Assembly: GCA_030615035.1 (NCBI GenBank)
Contig: JAUXAC010000005.1
Location: forward strand, 1-64,000
DNA: 64,000 nucleotides
Source: Dehalococcoidia bacterium
Lineage (GTDB): Bacteria; Chloroflexota; Dehalococcoidia; Dehalococcoidales; RBG-16-60-22
Direction: 5' to 3'
Shown: positions 32,939-42,940 of the stretch, piece after piece
How positions within the stretch are numbered: position 1 is the stretch's first letter
Layout of the letters: each line of letters begins with the position of its first letter
Program-made: the position numbers and the translations under genes
Notes under the pieces: model-generated
What the model saw: the letters and a program-made list of their open reading frames with translations, nothing else
Database searches by the model: none
What the model was told of the DNA's origin: nothing

Positions 32939-33998
32939 CAGGTTACACAAGTTGCGCCAGAAGCTAGCTGAGAAAGAAGTTGATGCTATCCTTATCTCTC
33001 AGCCAGAGAACAGATATTACCTTTCCGGCTTTGCCGGTTCGTCAGGTTTCCTGCTGATTACACCACAAAAGACAATTCTAGCCACTGACTTTCGCTATAT
33101 AGAGCAAGCCAAGACACAAGCTCCTGAGTATGAGGTTTTCCAGATAACTAATGATATTGCCGACTGGTTTCCCAAGCTGGTAGCTGAATCAGGCTTGCGA
33201 AAACCGGGATTTGAAGCCGGACATATTACCTTTGCTACCTACCGACAGCTAAGCGATATACTAAAAGAGCAGCAACCCAAAATCAAACTTGTCCCTCTGG
33301 ATGGACTGGTAGAATCCCTTCGGGTAATAAAAGAGCCTGAGGAAATCGAGCTTATTACCAGAGCTGCTGAAATAGGCGATAAAACTTTTGCCCATATTGA
33401 AGATGTTATTCGTGCTGGCATGAGCGAAAAGGAAGTAGCCTGGGAGATAGAGAAATTCCTGCGCGAGAATGATAGCCAGAGTGTTCCCTTTGACATTATT
33501 GTTGCCTCAGGTCCCAATTCGGCACTGCCTCACGCCAAGCCTTCCCAGCGCACCATACAGTCCGGAGAGCCGATAGTGATTGATATTGGTGCCAGGCTTG
33601 ACGGCTACGCCAGTGACCTGACACGCACTATCTGCCTTGGCACCCCCGATGATACCTTTAAGAAGGTATATGATATTGTTCTTGGCGCCCAGCTGGCGGC
33701 ACTGGCTATAATTAAAGAGGGTATGTCTGGCGAAAAGGCTGACAGTTTAGCCAGGAAAGTTGTCGAAGAGGCAGGCTATAGTGAAGCCTTCGGGCATGCT
33801 TTGGGTCATGGTGTCGGGCTGGCACCACATGAGTTGCCACGCCTTGGTCCAGGCTCAACAGAGGCACTTGTCGCCGGCATGGTTTTTACCGTTGAGCCCG
33901 GCATTTATCTGCCCGGGTGGGGCGGGGTGAGAATTGAGGACCTGGTAGTAATGGAAAACGGCAAAGCTAAAGTAATTTCAAAAGCTAGAAAGGTGTAA
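32925..33998 (+). CDS. pepQ: Xaa-Pro dipeptidase/aminopeptidase (M24B)
   Basis: A 357-residue peptidase with an N-terminal creatinase-like domain and a pita-bread catalytic domain. Metal ligands are the two Asp of IDIGARLDGYASDLTRT, His in GHALGHGVGL, Glu in TVEPGIY and Glu in GVRIEDLV. It removes residues before proline. efp follows after one base, a very common pairing. Confidence 0.93.
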   Translation: MKISDRLHKLRQKLAEKEVDAILISQPENRYYLSGFAGSSGFLLITPQKTILATDFRYIEQAKTQAPEYEVFQITNDIADWFPKLVAESGLRKPGFEAGHITFATYRQLSDILKEQQPKIKLVPLDGLVESLRVIKEPEEIELITRAAEIGDKTFAHIEDVIRAGMSEKEVAWEIEKFLRENDSQSVPFDIIVASGPNSALPHAKPSQRTIQSGEPIVIDIGARLDGYASDLTRTICLGTPDDTFKKVYDIVLGAQLAALAIIKEGMSGEKADSLARKVVEEAGYSEAFGHALGHGVGLAPHELPRLGPGSTEALVAGMVFTVEPGIYLPGWGGVRIEDLVVMENGKAKVISKARKV

Positions 33999-33999
33999 C

Positions 34000-34557
34000 A
34001 TGATAAGTGGCAGTGAACTGAGAAAAGGTATTATTATTGAGCTAGAAGGTAAGCTATATCAGGTTATTGACTATCAGCATATCAAGATGAAGCGAACTGC
34101 CCTGGCCAAGGTCAAGCTTCGTGATATTGTTGGTGGGCATACTATTGAGCGAACTTTTCAGTCCAATGAGAAACTGGTTCGGGCACGTCTTGACTCGCGG
34201 CCAATGCAGTACCTCTATAATGATAGCGACCTGTATTACTTCATGGATGAGGAGAGCTTCGAGCAGATCTCCCTTAACACCGACCGGCTGGGTGATGACC
34301 TCAACTATCTGAAAGAGGGTGTATCAGTGGAGGTATCACGCTATAAAGGTGAGGTGGTAGGTATAGAGCTACCCATTACTGTTGAGCTTGGGGTAATTGA
34401 GACTGACCCCGGTTTCAAGGGAGACACTGCTACCGCCGGCAACAAGTCGGCTAAACTGGAGACCGGGCTCACCATTCAGGTTCCCCTATTTATTAACGAG
34501 GGAGATGTCATTAAGGTTGACACGCGAAGTGGCACCTATTTAGAAAGGAGCAGTTGA
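34000..34557 (+). CDS. efp: Translation elongation factor P
   Basis: A 185-residue EF-P with the KOW-like domain I, central OB domain and C-terminal OB domain (NKSAKLETGLTIQVPLFINEGD). It relieves ribosome stalling at polyproline. The domain I tip, normally PGKG or GRG with a modified K or R, reads K-M-K-R-T here (residues 29-33), with R32 at the usual modification position and a loop one residue shorter than in E. coli. No EpmA, EarP or YmfI gene is seen in the window. Confidence 0.94.
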   Translation: MISGSELRKGIIIELEGKLYQVIDYQHIKMKRTALAKVKLRDIVGGHTIERTFQSNEKLVRARLDSRPMQYLYNDSDLYYFMDEESFEQISLNTDRLGDDLNYLKEGVSVEVSRYKGEVVGIELPITVELGVIETDPGFKGDTATAGNKSAKLETGLTIQVPLFINEGDVIKVDTRSGTYLERSS

Positions 34558-35219
34558 CCAAATTGCTGAAAGCCGACCTTCATATCCACACCGAATATTC
34601 AATGGACTGTACTGCACCTTTGGAGAAGATTATCAACCGCTGTCTGGAGTTAGGGATAAACTGCATCGCCATCGCTGACCACGGCACTATTGAGGGTGCA
34701 TTGGAGATACAGCGCTTGGCTCCCTTCACCGTCATTGTCGCTGAGGAGATGCTAACTCCCCACGGCGAAATTATGGGCATGTTCCTTAAAGAGACTATAC
34801 CCAGTGGACTATCCGTTGAGGAGGCGATATTTCAAATCAGAGCCCAAGGGGCTCTGGTATGCATTCCTCATGCCTTTGATATGTTCAGACCGGCAGCTTT
34901 AGGTGGCAAGATAGTGGAAGAGCTGGTAGACCAAATTGATATTATGGAAGTCTTCAACTCAAGAAGTCCGCTTCTTCGCAGTTCAGCTAAAGCTCTGGCC
35001 TTTGCCCAGAAGTATGGTATTGCTAAAAGTGCCGGCAGTGATGCCCACACTCCCGATGCGATAGGTGATGCCTATGTAGAGATGGCTGAATTCAATGGCA
35101 AAGATGACTTTCTTCAGGCTCTAGCCAAGGGGAAGATTTACGGACACCGGACAAACCCCATAACTCACTTTAGCAGTGCCTGGGCAAAGCTGAAAACGCA
35201 ATTTTCCGGTCGCGGTTAA
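34554..35219 (+). CDS. PHP-domain metal-dependent phosphoesterase
   Basis: A 221-residue PHP protein. ADLHIHTEYSMDC near residue 8 and IADHGTIEGA near residue 40 give the first metal ligands; IPHAFDMF and GSDAHTPDAIG supply later His/Asp. The family includes nucleotide and phosphate ester hydrolases; the substrate cannot be told. The start is TTG 34554 after AAAGGAG, overlapping the efp stop. Confidence 0.85.
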   Translation: MTKLLKADLHIHTEYSMDCTAPLEKIINRCLELGINCIAIADHGTIEGALEIQRLAPFTVIVAEEMLTPHGEIMGMFLKETIPSGLSVEEAIFQIRAQGALVCIPHAFDMFRPAALGGKIVEELVDQIDIMEVFNSRSPLLRSSAKALAFAQKYGIAKSAGSDAHTPDAIGDAYVEMAEFNGKDDFLQALAKGKIYGHRTNPITHFSSAWAKLKTQFSGRG

Positions 35220-35269
35220 AGCTAAGGAATAGCTCTAAGATGGAGCCTGAAATAATTTGTCTGGGGAAG

Positions 35270-35294
35270 TTTGAAGGGGTTTTGCCCCTTCAAA
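35270..35294. repeat. 10-bp perfect hairpin after the PHP gene
   Basis: TTTGAAGGGG-TTTTG-CCCCTTCAAA. Only AATAAT follows, so termination would be weak. It stands 10 bases before the dispersed palindromic repeat. Confidence 0.6.
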
Positions 35295-35304
35295 AATAAT
35301 CCTT

Positions 35305-35347
35305 CCCCCTCTCCTTTGAAGGAGAGGGGGATTGAGAGGGTGAGGTT
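35305..35347 (+). repeat. Dispersed palindromic repeat, copy 2
   Basis: CCCCCTCTCC-TTTGAA-GGAGAGGGGG, a perfect 10-bp stem, followed by ATTGAGAGGGTGAGGT. The second copy (28710-28752) has the same loop and tail. The GTG within the tail (35340) is the start codon of the formyltransferase gene and the preceding GAGAGGGGG can act as its ribosome site. Confidence 0.75.
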
Positions 35348-36182
35348 GATAACTAATCTCTATCAATTTGGCTGGTTTTCCACAGGCAGGGATGAAGCTG
35401 CCCGCGACCTCCTGGCTGCGGTGCAGAGCAGTATCAGGTCGGGTGAAATTAAAGCCAAGATAGCTTTTGCTTTCAGTAACCGTGAGCCCGGTGAATCCAG
35501 AGAGAGTGACCTATTCTTTGGAATGGTTGAGGATTATCATATTCCCCTTGTCTGCTTTTCCTATGAAAGGTTTAAGGTCAGGAAAGGGATTAATCTCGTA
35601 AGCCAGACAAGAACCTTGCCAAACTGGCGACTTGATTATGACCGGGAGGTGATGGCACGATTACAGGCTTTTCATCCTGACCTGTGTGTACTGGCTGGCT
35701 ATATGCTTATTGTCGGCGAAGAGATGTGCCAGAGATACAATATGATTAACCTTCATCCGGCGGCTCCAGGGGGACCTGCCGGAACCTGGCAGGAAGTAAT
35801 CTGGCAACTAATTGATAGTGGCACTGAGGAAACAGGGGTAATGATGCATCTGGTAACCCCGGAGCTGGACAAGGGACCGCCGGTAACCTATTGCACCTTT
35901 TCAATCAGAGGTAAACCATTTGACAGACACCGGGAAGAAATAAAGGGGCATCCTCTCGAACAGATTAGGAAGGAGCAGGGTGAAAATAATACTCTGTTCA
36001 AGCTCATCCGCCAGCACGGGCTGGCCAGGGAATTTCCGCTAATAATATCTACCCTTAAGGCTTTTAGCCAGGGCAAAATCAAGATAACCAAAGAAAAAAA
36101 GGTGGTTGATGCTGAAGGAAACCCTATTAACGGGTATAATATGACCGATGAGATAAATGAACTGGTAAAAGGAGCAATTTGA
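35340..36182 (+). CDS. Formyltransferase-family protein
   Basis: A 280-residue protein with the formyltransferase fold. The stretch PDLCVLAGYMLIVGEEMCQRYNMINLHPAAPGGPAGTW holds the N..H..D-type active-site region (INLHPA), and the second part (TGVMMHLVTPELDKGPPVTYCTF) corresponds to the catalytic Asp motif of GART/methionyl-tRNA formyltransferases. Its acceptor is unknown; it is not a standard PurN or Fmt. The GTG start lies inside the dispersed repeat. It overlaps or nearly touches the HAD gene. Confidence 0.75.
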   Translation: MRLITNLYQFGWFSTGRDEAARDLLAAVQSSIRSGEIKAKIAFAFSNREPGESRESDLFFGMVEDYHIPLVCFSYERFKVRKGINLVSQTRTLPNWRLDYDREVMARLQAFHPDLCVLAGYMLIVGEEMCQRYNMINLHPAAPGGPAGTWQEVIWQLIDSGTEETGVMMHLVTPELDKGPPVTYCTFSIRGKPFDRHREEIKGHPLEQIRKEQGENNTLFKLIRQHGLAREFPLIISTLKAFSQGKIKITKEKKVVDAEGNPINGYNMTDEINELVKGAI

Positions 36183-36184
36183 CG

Positions 36185-37174
36185 ATGAACTTCATCTGTT
36201 TTGACCTTGAAGGACCGCTATCACCTAAGGACAACGCCTATGAGCTGATGAAGCTCTTTCCCAATGGAGACAGGATTTTTGAGGTCATCAGCCGCTACGA
36301 CGACCTGCTGACATTGGAGGAAAAGGAAGACTATGAGCCCGGGGACACGCTGGCGCTTATAGTTCCCTTCCTCCTGCTCCACAATATTTCCGAGGACAAT
36401 ATCACCACCCTGGCTACCGAAGCCAGCTTCACCGGCGGTGCCGCTAAGCTTGTCTCCTGGCTTGAGTATAATGGCTGGAAAGTATTTTGCATTACCACTA
36501 CTTATGAACAATATGCCATTCACATTACCCAAAAGCTAGGTATTTATGCCCATAATGTTGCCTGCACACCATTTCCACTAAACAAACTTCGCCAAACTTT
36601 ATGTAAAGAAGACACCGCACTGCTACAGAAGACCGAAGAGGATATCCTGACGATGCAACCCGTTGCCGATGACGACCGGATTAAACAAAGCCTGGACCAC
36701 TTCTTCTGGGAGAAACTGCCGACTACGGAGCTAGGAGAAGTAATAAAACAGGTAAAGCCTATGGGCGGCAGGCGCAAGGTTGCTGCCTTGAACAGATTTG
36801 CTGATAAATATGACCAGCCTCTATCACGATGGGTAGTGGTCGGTGACAGCATTACTGACTTTAGAATGCTCCAGACGGTGGAGGCGGCAGGAGGGTTAGC
36901 CATTGCCTTTAATGCCAATGAGTATGCCCTACCCTACGCCACCATGAGCCTGGCTTCCACCTTTGTCATCGACCTGAATGAGGTGCTGCCTGCCTGGCAG
37001 AAAGGTTACCGCAAGGAAATAGAAAAAGTGGTAAGGGAAAAGGAAAAAATCGGCGGCAGAGAAGATAGAGGCTACTTCCACTGGCTATCCGGCAGAAAAG
37101 ACATAGACGAGGTCGTAGGGATTCATAAGAGAATACGGCGTCTGGTCAGGGAGGAAGCTGGCAAGCTGGGGTAA
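36185..37174 (+). CDS. HAD-superfamily protein of the COG4030 archaeal type
   Basis: About 329 residues. FICFDLEGPLSPKDN near the N-terminus is the HAD motif I region (DxE in place of DxD), and VVGDSITDFRML is motif III/IV. COG4030 proteins are found mainly in archaea. ATG 36185 is chosen; a TTG at 36179 would overlap the previous stop and is also possible (AAAGGAG at 36168-36174). The function is unknown, and the motif I change (Asp to Glu at the second acid) may alter catalysis. Confidence 0.8.
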   Translation: MNFICFDLEGPLSPKDNAYELMKLFPNGDRIFEVISRYDDLLTLEEKEDYEPGDTLALIVPFLLLHNISEDNITTLATEASFTGGAAKLVSWLEYNGWKVFCITTTYEQYAIHITQKLGIYAHNVACTPFPLNKLRQTLCKEDTALLQKTEEDILTMQPVADDDRIKQSLDHFFWEKLPTTELGEVIKQVKPMGGRRKVAALNRFADKYDQPLSRWVVVGDSITDFRMLQTVEAAGGLAIAFNANEYALPYATMSLASTFVIDLNEVLPAWQKGYRKEIEKVVREKEKIGGREDRGYFHWLSGRKDIDEVVGIHKRIRRLVREEAGKLG

Positions 37175-37177
37175 AAC

Positions 37178-38167
37178 ATGAGTAATATTGAAGTCATCGG
37201 ACTGGGAGCACTCAATATAGACCACATATGCAAGGTAGAGCACATACTTGAGGATGGCGAAACGGTGGTCAAGGAATCGAGATTGTTCCCCGGCGGCTCA
37301 GCCGCCAATACCATCTATGGCCTGGGCAAGCTAGGAGTAAGCACCGGCTTTATTGGTGCTGTTGGCGATGATGCCGAAGGTAAGCTATTACGGCAGGATT
37401 TTCAAAAAGCAGGAGTAGATACTAGCCAAATCAGGATAAAACGAGGAGCAAAAACAGGTTCAGCACTATGCCTCAGTGATAAGCTTAATTTTCGTTCCAT
37501 CTATATCACGCCTGGGGCGAATAGCTTGCTAACTATGGATGACTTAGATTTGGGTTATATAAACCAGGCAGAAATGCTTCATGTTTCTTCCTTTGTTGAT
37601 AAGAAACAGTTCAAAGTTTTACTGGAGGTCATGGATAAGTTAGCCCCATCAGTTAAGGTTAGTTTCTCCCCCGGGGCGCTGTATGCCATCAAGGGTCTCA
37701 AGGCGCTCAGTCCGATATTAAGCCGGACTTACCTCCTTGTCCTCAATCAGGATGAGATACGGCAATTAACCGGGCAGGATGTTAATGCCGGAGCTGAGAG
37801 CTGTCTTAAGCAGGGTTGCCACATTATTGTGGTTACCTTGGGTAAAGAAACGAAACTGGAATTAGGCAGAGGGGCCAGTCGCAGGACAGTTAGCGCCATC
37901 TGCTATATTAGAGACGCTAAAAATGAATACACGATTGAGCCAAGTAACCAAAATATAATATCTGCTTTAGATACAACCGGCGCCGGTGATGCTTTTGCCA
38001 CCGGATTTCTCTACGGTTTACTTAAAGAGAAGAGCCTTGAGGAGTGCGGACGCCTGGGAGACATCGTAGCTCAATTTTCCATTGCCAAAATAGGAGCAAG
38101 ACAAGGTCTGCCCACTCTTAGCGAACTGGCTCAGCGCTACCAGGAGTTTTATAACAAGCAATTATAA
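37178..38167 (+). CDS. PfkB-family carbohydrate kinase
   Basis: A 329-residue ribokinase-fold protein. [18 protein letters not shown] near residue 37 is the substrate-binding N-terminal motif, and [17 protein letters not shown] near residue 270 is the anion-hole motif with the catalytic Asp. The substrate (sugar, nucleoside or fructose-phosphate) is not identifiable. It follows the HAD gene by 3 bases and overlaps the convergent clpP gene by 6. Confidence 0.85.
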   Translation: MSNIEVIGLGALNIDHICKVEHILEDGETVVKESRLFPGGSAANTIYGLGKLGVSTGFIGAVGDDAEGKLLRQDFQKAGVDTSQIRIKRGAKTGSALCLSDKLNFRSIYITPGANSLLTMDDLDLGYINQAEMLHVSSFVDKKQFKVLLEVMDKLAPSVKVSFSPGALYAIKGLKALSPILSRTYLLVLNQDEIRQLTGQDVNAGAESCLKQGCHIIVVTLGKETKLELGRGASRRTVSAICYIRDAKNEYTIEPSNQNIISALDTTGAGDAFATGFLYGLLKEKSLEECGRLGDIVAQFSIAKIGARQGLPTLSELAQRYQEFYNKQL

Positions 38168-38800
38168 CTTTTTTTTACCAGATTTCTTCTTAGCGGTTTC
38201 TTCTTTTGGTTTGCCCAGGATTTCATCCACAATGCCATACTCCACTGCCTGCTCTGGGTTAAGATAGAAGTCACGGTCAGTGTCATGGGCTATTTTTTTT
38301 ATTGATTGACCGGTATGTTTCGCAATAATGCTTCGGATCAGTTCCTGCATTCGCATAATCTCACGGGCAGCAATTTCTACGTCTGCCGCTTGCCCCTGAG
38401 CACCACCAAACGCTTGATGCAGATGAATGGTAGAGTTGGGCAAAGCAAAGCGCTTGCCTTTAGCGCCAGCAGAAAGAAGTAGTGTTCCCATGCTGGCAGC
38501 CAGCCCAACGCAGATAGTGGACACATCACAGCGGATAAGCTGCATGGTATCGTAGATGGCAAGTCCGGCACTGATAATACCGCCAGGGCAGTGAATGTAA
38601 AGGCTTATATCTTTATCCGGGTCTTCCCGTTCCAGATAGAGAAGCTGAGCAATGACAACATTGGCTACCTGGTCATTAATCGGCATGCCCAACATGACGA
38701 TGCGCTCTCTCAGCAACAGCGAGTATATATCAAAAGCTCGCTCCCCTCTGGCGCCACTTTCAATTACCATTGGAATGACATTCATTGGGTTAACATTCAT
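38162..38800 (-). CDS. clpP: ATP-dependent Clp protease proteolytic subunit
   Basis: A 212-residue ClpP. The catalytic serine is in [14 protein letters not shown], the histidine in [12 protein letters not shown], and the aspartate in [10 protein letters not shown]. It degrades unfolded or tagged proteins with ClpX or ClpA. A lysine-rich tail (KKKSGKKKL) extends the C-terminus. Start at 38800 overlaps the tig stop. clpX, which often follows, is not here. Confidence 0.95.
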   Translation of the reverse strand: MNVNPMNVIPMVIESGARGERAFDIYSLLLRERIVMLGMPINDQVANVVIAQLLYLEREDPDKDISLYIHCPGGIISAGLAIYDTMQLIRCDVSTICVGLAASMGTLLLSAGAKGKRFALPNSTIHLHQAFGGAQGQAADVEIAAREIMRMQELIRSIIAKHTGQSIKKIAHDTDRDFYLNPEQAVEYGIVDEILGKPKEETAKKKSGKKKL

Positions 38801-40116
38801 TTTCCCTCCTCCTTCTTTTTTACTTTTTTATTCCTATCTGAACCTTTAGCGATTTCTACCAGTCGCTGTATAGTTTTTCGCGTCATTAAAATTTGCTTGA
38901 TCGAATCACGGGACCTGGGGGTATTTAGGAATTCCTGCAGTTTTCCTTTATCCTTGGTGGCACTTTTAAGCATATTTTCAATCTCGGTATCTATTTCAGG
39001 CTCACTGACTTCCACTTTTTCCTCTTCGGCAACCCTGCCTAACGCAAGAGAGCGGGTGACTCTTTTTGTCGCTAACGGACGCAGTTCTTCCCGCAACTGC
39101 TCCTCTGTTTTGTTAATACTTTTCAGGTATTCCTCCAAACCCTTACCCTCCATTTGCAAGCGACTTGACTGTTCACTGAGAAGTCGGCCTACTTCCATTT
39201 CGACCAAAACTGGAGGAAACTCTACCTGAGCACGGTCGACTACGGCTTCAATCACCCGTTCCTCAAAGTCTATCCTGGCTTTCTCCTCAGCTCTAAGCTT
39301 TAAGTTGGTGGCGACCCTTTCTCGGAGCGAGCTTAAAGTTTTGAACTCGGGATTAACTTGCCCGGCGAATTCATCACTCAGCTCAGGTAGTATCTCTTGT
39401 TTTATTTCGACAACTCTCACCTTAAAGGAAGGCTCTTTCCCAGCCAGTTCACTTCTAGGATAATCTGAGGGAAATTGGAGTTTGAACTCCTTTTCCTCAC
39501 CCTTTTTCACCCCTGATAGCTGCTCGGCAAACCCCGGTGCCGGGAAAGGCAGGTCATGAAGAACCTGATATTGGGCTCCTTCCTGGTTTATAAAAGGCTC
39601 ACCCTCAATATGGCTCTCAATATCCAGAACTACCATATCCCCGAATTCCACCGGACGTTCTACTGGTTCCCAGGTAGCGTGCTGATGACGCAGTTGTTCT
39701 ACTACCGCACCAACATCATCTTCGGTTGTTTCTACCGCTTCTGGTGTAACTTGAATATTGTGATAGTCGTCAAGCTTAATCGTCGGTGCTAACGGCACTG
39801 TTGCCTTAAATATTACCGGGTCTGTCTGAGTTACCTCAATATGCGGCTGAGCAATAGCCTCGATTTTTTGCTCCTTTATTGCCTTCTCGTAGGCCTGGGG
39901 CAGTAAATGGTTAAGCGCATCCTCAAGGATACCCTCCTTACCCAGGTAGCGTTCCAGTATTGCCCGTGGCGCTTTTCCCTTGCGAAAGCCCGGGATATTT
40001 GCTCTCCTAGCTAAATGACGACAGGACTCAGCCAAGGACTCCTCTACCTCGGCCGACTCCATTTCAATGGTCAAAAATGCCTGGCTATTTTCAGTCTTCT
40101 CTTTAGTTACTTTCAC
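38797..40116 (-). CDS. tig: Trigger factor
   Basis: A 439-residue ribosome-associated chaperone: N-terminal ribosome-binding domain with the signature FRKGKAPRA near residue 44 (GFRxGxxP), a PPIase domain with GDMVVLDIE around residue 170, and a helical C-terminal domain. The start is GTG 40116 after GGAGGAG. It forms an operon with clpP. Confidence 0.94.
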   Translation of the reverse strand: MKVTKEKTENSQAFLTIEMESAEVEESLAESCRHLARRANIPGFRKGKAPRAILERYLGKEGILEDALNHLLPQAYEKAIKEQKIEAIAQPHIEVTQTDPVIFKATVPLAPTIKLDDYHNIQVTPEAVETTEDDVGAVVEQLRHQHATWEPVERPVEFGDMVVLDIESHIEGEPFINQEGAQYQVLHDLPFPAPGFAEQLSGVKKGEEKEFKLQFPSDYPRSELAGKEPSFKVRVVEIKQEILPELSDEFAGQVNPEFKTLSSLRERVATNLKLRAEEKARIDFEERVIEAVVDRAQVEFPPVLVEMEVGRLLSEQSSRLQMEGKGLEEYLKSINKTEEQLREELRPLATKRVTRSLALGRVAEEEKVEVSEPEIDTEIENMLKSATKDKGKLQEFLNTPRSRDSIKQILMTRKTIQRLVEIAKGSDRNKKVKKKEEGK

Positions 40117-40128
40117 TACTCCTCCATC

Positions 40129-41049
40129 TTAGCCAACCCCGTGCTTCTCCTGATAATACTTTAAATACCCGGCAATACTCTTTGGTAAATATATCTTAGT
40201 CAAAAACTCGTATAGGGACTCCATTTTCTTAATTGGCTCTAATTCGGCACAGACTTGGGCCATCACTCTTTCCGCTGCAGCCTCAAACCCATCCTCTTTC
40301 ACGGCTTCAGTTATCATATCATACCAAACTTGAACCTTATCTATAGCCAATCGTAAATTTTCCTGAATCTTATTACTCATGCCAAAGTGACCAAAATAAA
40401 TCCTCGTTGCCTCTAGCTTTATTAGTCTTTCCAACGTACTAATATATAGCTCCAAATTAAAGTTAGGCGGTGGAGTATCCAGCAGTAAAATCCCATTTAC
40501 AGATATACCTGCTGCATCACCGGTAAATAATCCACCGTTCCGACTCTCATATATACACAGCTCATGCTGAGCATGCCCCGGGGCATCAATGAACCTCAAA
40601 TCTTGCTTCTCACTCAGCTTGAGCACATCGCCCTCATACACTGGCTTTACCCGCTCCGCCTCAATTGGGATAACTTCGCCGTGTTTCACCATGGTTTCTT
40701 TGCCTTGAACTTCTATCACACTACTAATCAGCTTCATTGGTCTCACCAAATGTTTAGCTCCTCTATGGTGGACTAGTACTTGTGCGTGAGGCATATCCTT
40801 GATAATAACGCCAGCACCCCCAGCATGGTCTAAATGGATGTGGGTAACAATTATATAGTCAATATCCTCAGACCTGACACCAGCCCTCTTAATCCCATCA
40901 AGGACAACACTTACTGAAGTAGCAGGTCCAGTGTCAATCAATGCTTTCCTTTCTTCATTAATTAGATAAACACTCCCCAACTCTGGGATGGAGTACAGTT
41001 GGTCATCAATCATATATATGTTTTTGGCTACTTCCTTTATGTCAACCAC
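40129..41049 (-). CDS. Metallo-beta-lactamase-fold hydrolase
   Basis: A 306-residue MBL-fold protein. THIHLDHAGGAG near residue 71 is the HxHxDH metal motif; APGHAQHELC and GDAAG complete the ligands, and HFG is near residue 226. The substrate cannot be told (glyoxalase II-like or other hydrolase). GTG start. It lies between aspS and tig on the same strand. Confidence 0.85.
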   Translation of the reverse strand: MVDIKEVAKNIYMIDDQLYSIPELGSVYLINEERKALIDTGPATSVSVVLDGIKRAGVRSEDIDYIIVTHIHLDHAGGAGVIIKDMPHAQVLVHHRGAKHLVRPMKLISSVIEVQGKETMVKHGEVIPIEAERVKPVYEGDVLKLSEKQDLRFIDAPGHAQHELCIYESRNGGLFTGDAAGISVNGILLLDTPPPNFNLELYISTLERLIKLEATRIYFGHFGMSNKIQENLRLAIDKVQVWYDMITEAVKEDGFEAAAERVMAQVCAELEPIKKMESLYEFLTKIYLPKSIAGYLKYYQEKHGVG

Positions 41050-41052
41050 AAA

Positions 41053-42846
41053 CTACTCTTCCCGCAGACGAATGTGTAATTCAGCCAGTTGCTCCTCCGT
41101 GACTGATGAAGGAGCATTAACGGTTAAATCGATAGCACCCTGAGTCTTGGGAAAAGCTATTACCTCCCGGATAGTTTCTCCCCCGGCAAGCAGCATCACA
41201 ATACGGTCAATACCGAGAGCTATACCGCCATGAGGTGGGGCACCATACTCAAAAGCCTCAAGCATATGGCCAAAGCGCTCCTCAATCTCTTCATCACTAT
41301 AACCCAACAACCTAAATACCTTCCTCTGAAGCTCCGCAGTATGAATCCTGAGGCTGCCGCCACCTATTTCACACCCATTACATACCATATCGTAGTGCTT
41401 ACTCCGCACTTTTTCCGGGGAAGTATCAATTAACGGTATGTCCTCATCCCAGGGCTTTGTAAAAGGATGATGCTCTGAATCCCATCGCCCTGCCTCTTCA
41501 CTCTTTCTAAACAACGGGAAATTCTTGATGTAGGCAAAGGTAAACATATCTGGCTCAGTCAGCTTAAGCCTATGCCCTACTTCCTGACGCAGTTCTCCCA
41601 GTGCCATATTGACCAGCCCGGGTTCACCGGCAATAATCAGGAGAAGGTCTCCCATATTTGCTCCCAAACGCCTTGCCATTTCTTTGACCTGGTCTAAGGT
41701 TAGAAACTTAGCCGCAACTGACTTCACCGCTTCCATGGTTAAATCGTTTAAGCCACCGGTAGAAGTGCCCAGTGGTATGGTTACCAAGCCTTCAGCCCCA
41801 AGACTCTGCGCCAGCTTATTCAGTTCATTAAGTTGACGGCGGGTATAAGTTGCACAGCCGGGCGCACATATGCCTTTTACCTTGCCCCCACTAGCGATTG
41901 CCGAATTAAAAATAGAGAAACTAGATTGAGCAACAATATCTGACAGGTCTTTTATCTCCAGGCCAAAGCGCAAATCGGGCTTATCCGTGCCATAACGCTC
42001 CATGGCCTCAGTGTAGCTAAGGCGGGGGAAAGGCTTTATCACTCTCAGCTCAGGTTTAATTGTCTCCACCATGGAGATGAAAAGCTCCTCAATCAGGTTA
42101 AGGATGTCCTCATCATCAACAAAGCTCATTTCCAGGTCAAGCTGGGTGAATTCGGGCTGGCGGTCAGCCCGTGTGTCTTCGTCCCGGAAGCACCTGGCTA
42201 TTTGATAATACTTCTCTAACCCGGCTACCATTAATAACTGCTTGAGTTGCTGAGGGGACTGGGGCAGAGCATAGAATTTACCAGACTGAACACGACTGGG
42301 CACCAGGTAATCGCGGGCTCCTTCCGGAGTGCTCTTAATCAAGATTGGTGTTTCTACCTCGATAAATCCCCTGGCATCCAGGAAATCGCGTATAAATTTC
42401 ACTACCCGGTGGCGAAGAAGCAGGTTCTCCTTCATCCGAGCCCGCCGCAGATCAAGATAACGATACTTCAGGCGGAGGTTCTCCTCTACTTCGATGTCCT
42501 CATTTATATAAAAAGGCGGTGTCTTTGCTGGATTAAGTATCTCTGCATCCCTGACAATAACCTCAATATCCCCGGTAGGTAATTTGGGGTTCTCGGTTCC
42601 CGGGGGACGGGGGGCAACCTCCCCGCTAACCCTGACCACATACTCGCTGCGCATCCCGTTGGCTACTTCATGACATTTCTTTGATAGTTCCGGGTTAAAT
42701 ACTACCTGAACTATTCCCTCTCTATCTCGCAGGTCAATGAATATCAGTCCCCCATGGTCTCGGCGACGGTCTACCCAGCCAGCCAAAGCTACCTTTCCGC
42801 CAACATGCTCTTTCCTCAGCTCACCACAACTATGACTCTTAAGCAA
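41053..42846 (-). CDS. aspS: Aspartyl-tRNA synthetase
   Basis: A 597-residue bacterial-type class II synthetase with the N-terminal anticodon-binding OB fold, motif 2 in RCFRDEDTRADRQPEFTQLD, the GAD insertion and motif 3 in GGIALGIDRIVMLL. TTG start at 42846 after AGGAGGCGA. Whether it is discriminating or also makes Asp-tRNA-Asn cannot be settled here. Confidence 0.96.
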   Translation of the reverse strand: MLKSHSCGELRKEHVGGKVALAGWVDRRRDHGGLIFIDLRDREGIVQVVFNPELSKKCHEVANGMRSEYVVRVSGEVAPRPPGTENPKLPTGDIEVIVRDAEILNPAKTPPFYINEDIEVEENLRLKYRYLDLRRARMKENLLLRHRVVKFIRDFLDARGFIEVETPILIKSTPEGARDYLVPSRVQSGKFYALPQSPQQLKQLLMVAGLEKYYQIARCFRDEDTRADRQPEFTQLDLEMSFVDDEDILNLIEELFISMVETIKPELRVIKPFPRLSYTEAMERYGTDKPDLRFGLEIKDLSDIVAQSSFSIFNSAIASGGKVKGICAPGCATYTRRQLNELNKLAQSLGAEGLVTIPLGTSTGGLNDLTMEAVKSVAAKFLTLDQVKEMARRLGANMGDLLLIIAGEPGLVNMALGELRQEVGHRLKLTEPDMFTFAYIKNFPLFRKSEEAGRWDSEHHPFTKPWDEDIPLIDTSPEKVRSKHYDMVCNGCEIGGGSLRIHTAELQRKVFRLLGYSDEEIEERFGHMLEAFEYGAPPHGGIALGIDRIVMLLAGGETIREVIAFPKTQGAIDLTVNAPSSVTEEQLAELHIRLREE

Positions 42847-42865
42847 AATCGCCTCCTGGTAGTTG

Positions 42866-42894
42866 ATTATAGCTTATAATAGAGTGAGCTTCAA
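42866..42894 (-). promoter_or_regulatory. Promoter of aspS
   Basis: On the minus strand TTGAAG (42889-42894), 17-base spacer, TATAAT (42866-42871). Confidence 0.65.
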
Positions 42895-42904
42895 CTTGCC
42901 TGAA

Positions 42905-42934
42905 TTGACAAAGGTTGAAGATTAATGTTATATT
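42905..42934 (+). promoter_or_regulatory. Promoter of the homocysteine operon
   Basis: TTGACA (42905-42910), 18-base spacer, TATATT (42929-42934). The transcript start would be near 42941, giving a leader of about 96 bases. Confidence 0.7.
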
Positions 42935-42940
42935 CTACTA

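Noticed and set aside
35270..35294. Rho-independent terminator after the PHP gene
   Set aside because: The stem is good but no T-run follows on either strand.
38591..39229. 212-codon plus-strand frame
   Set aside because: Antisense to clpP and tig, both well conserved.
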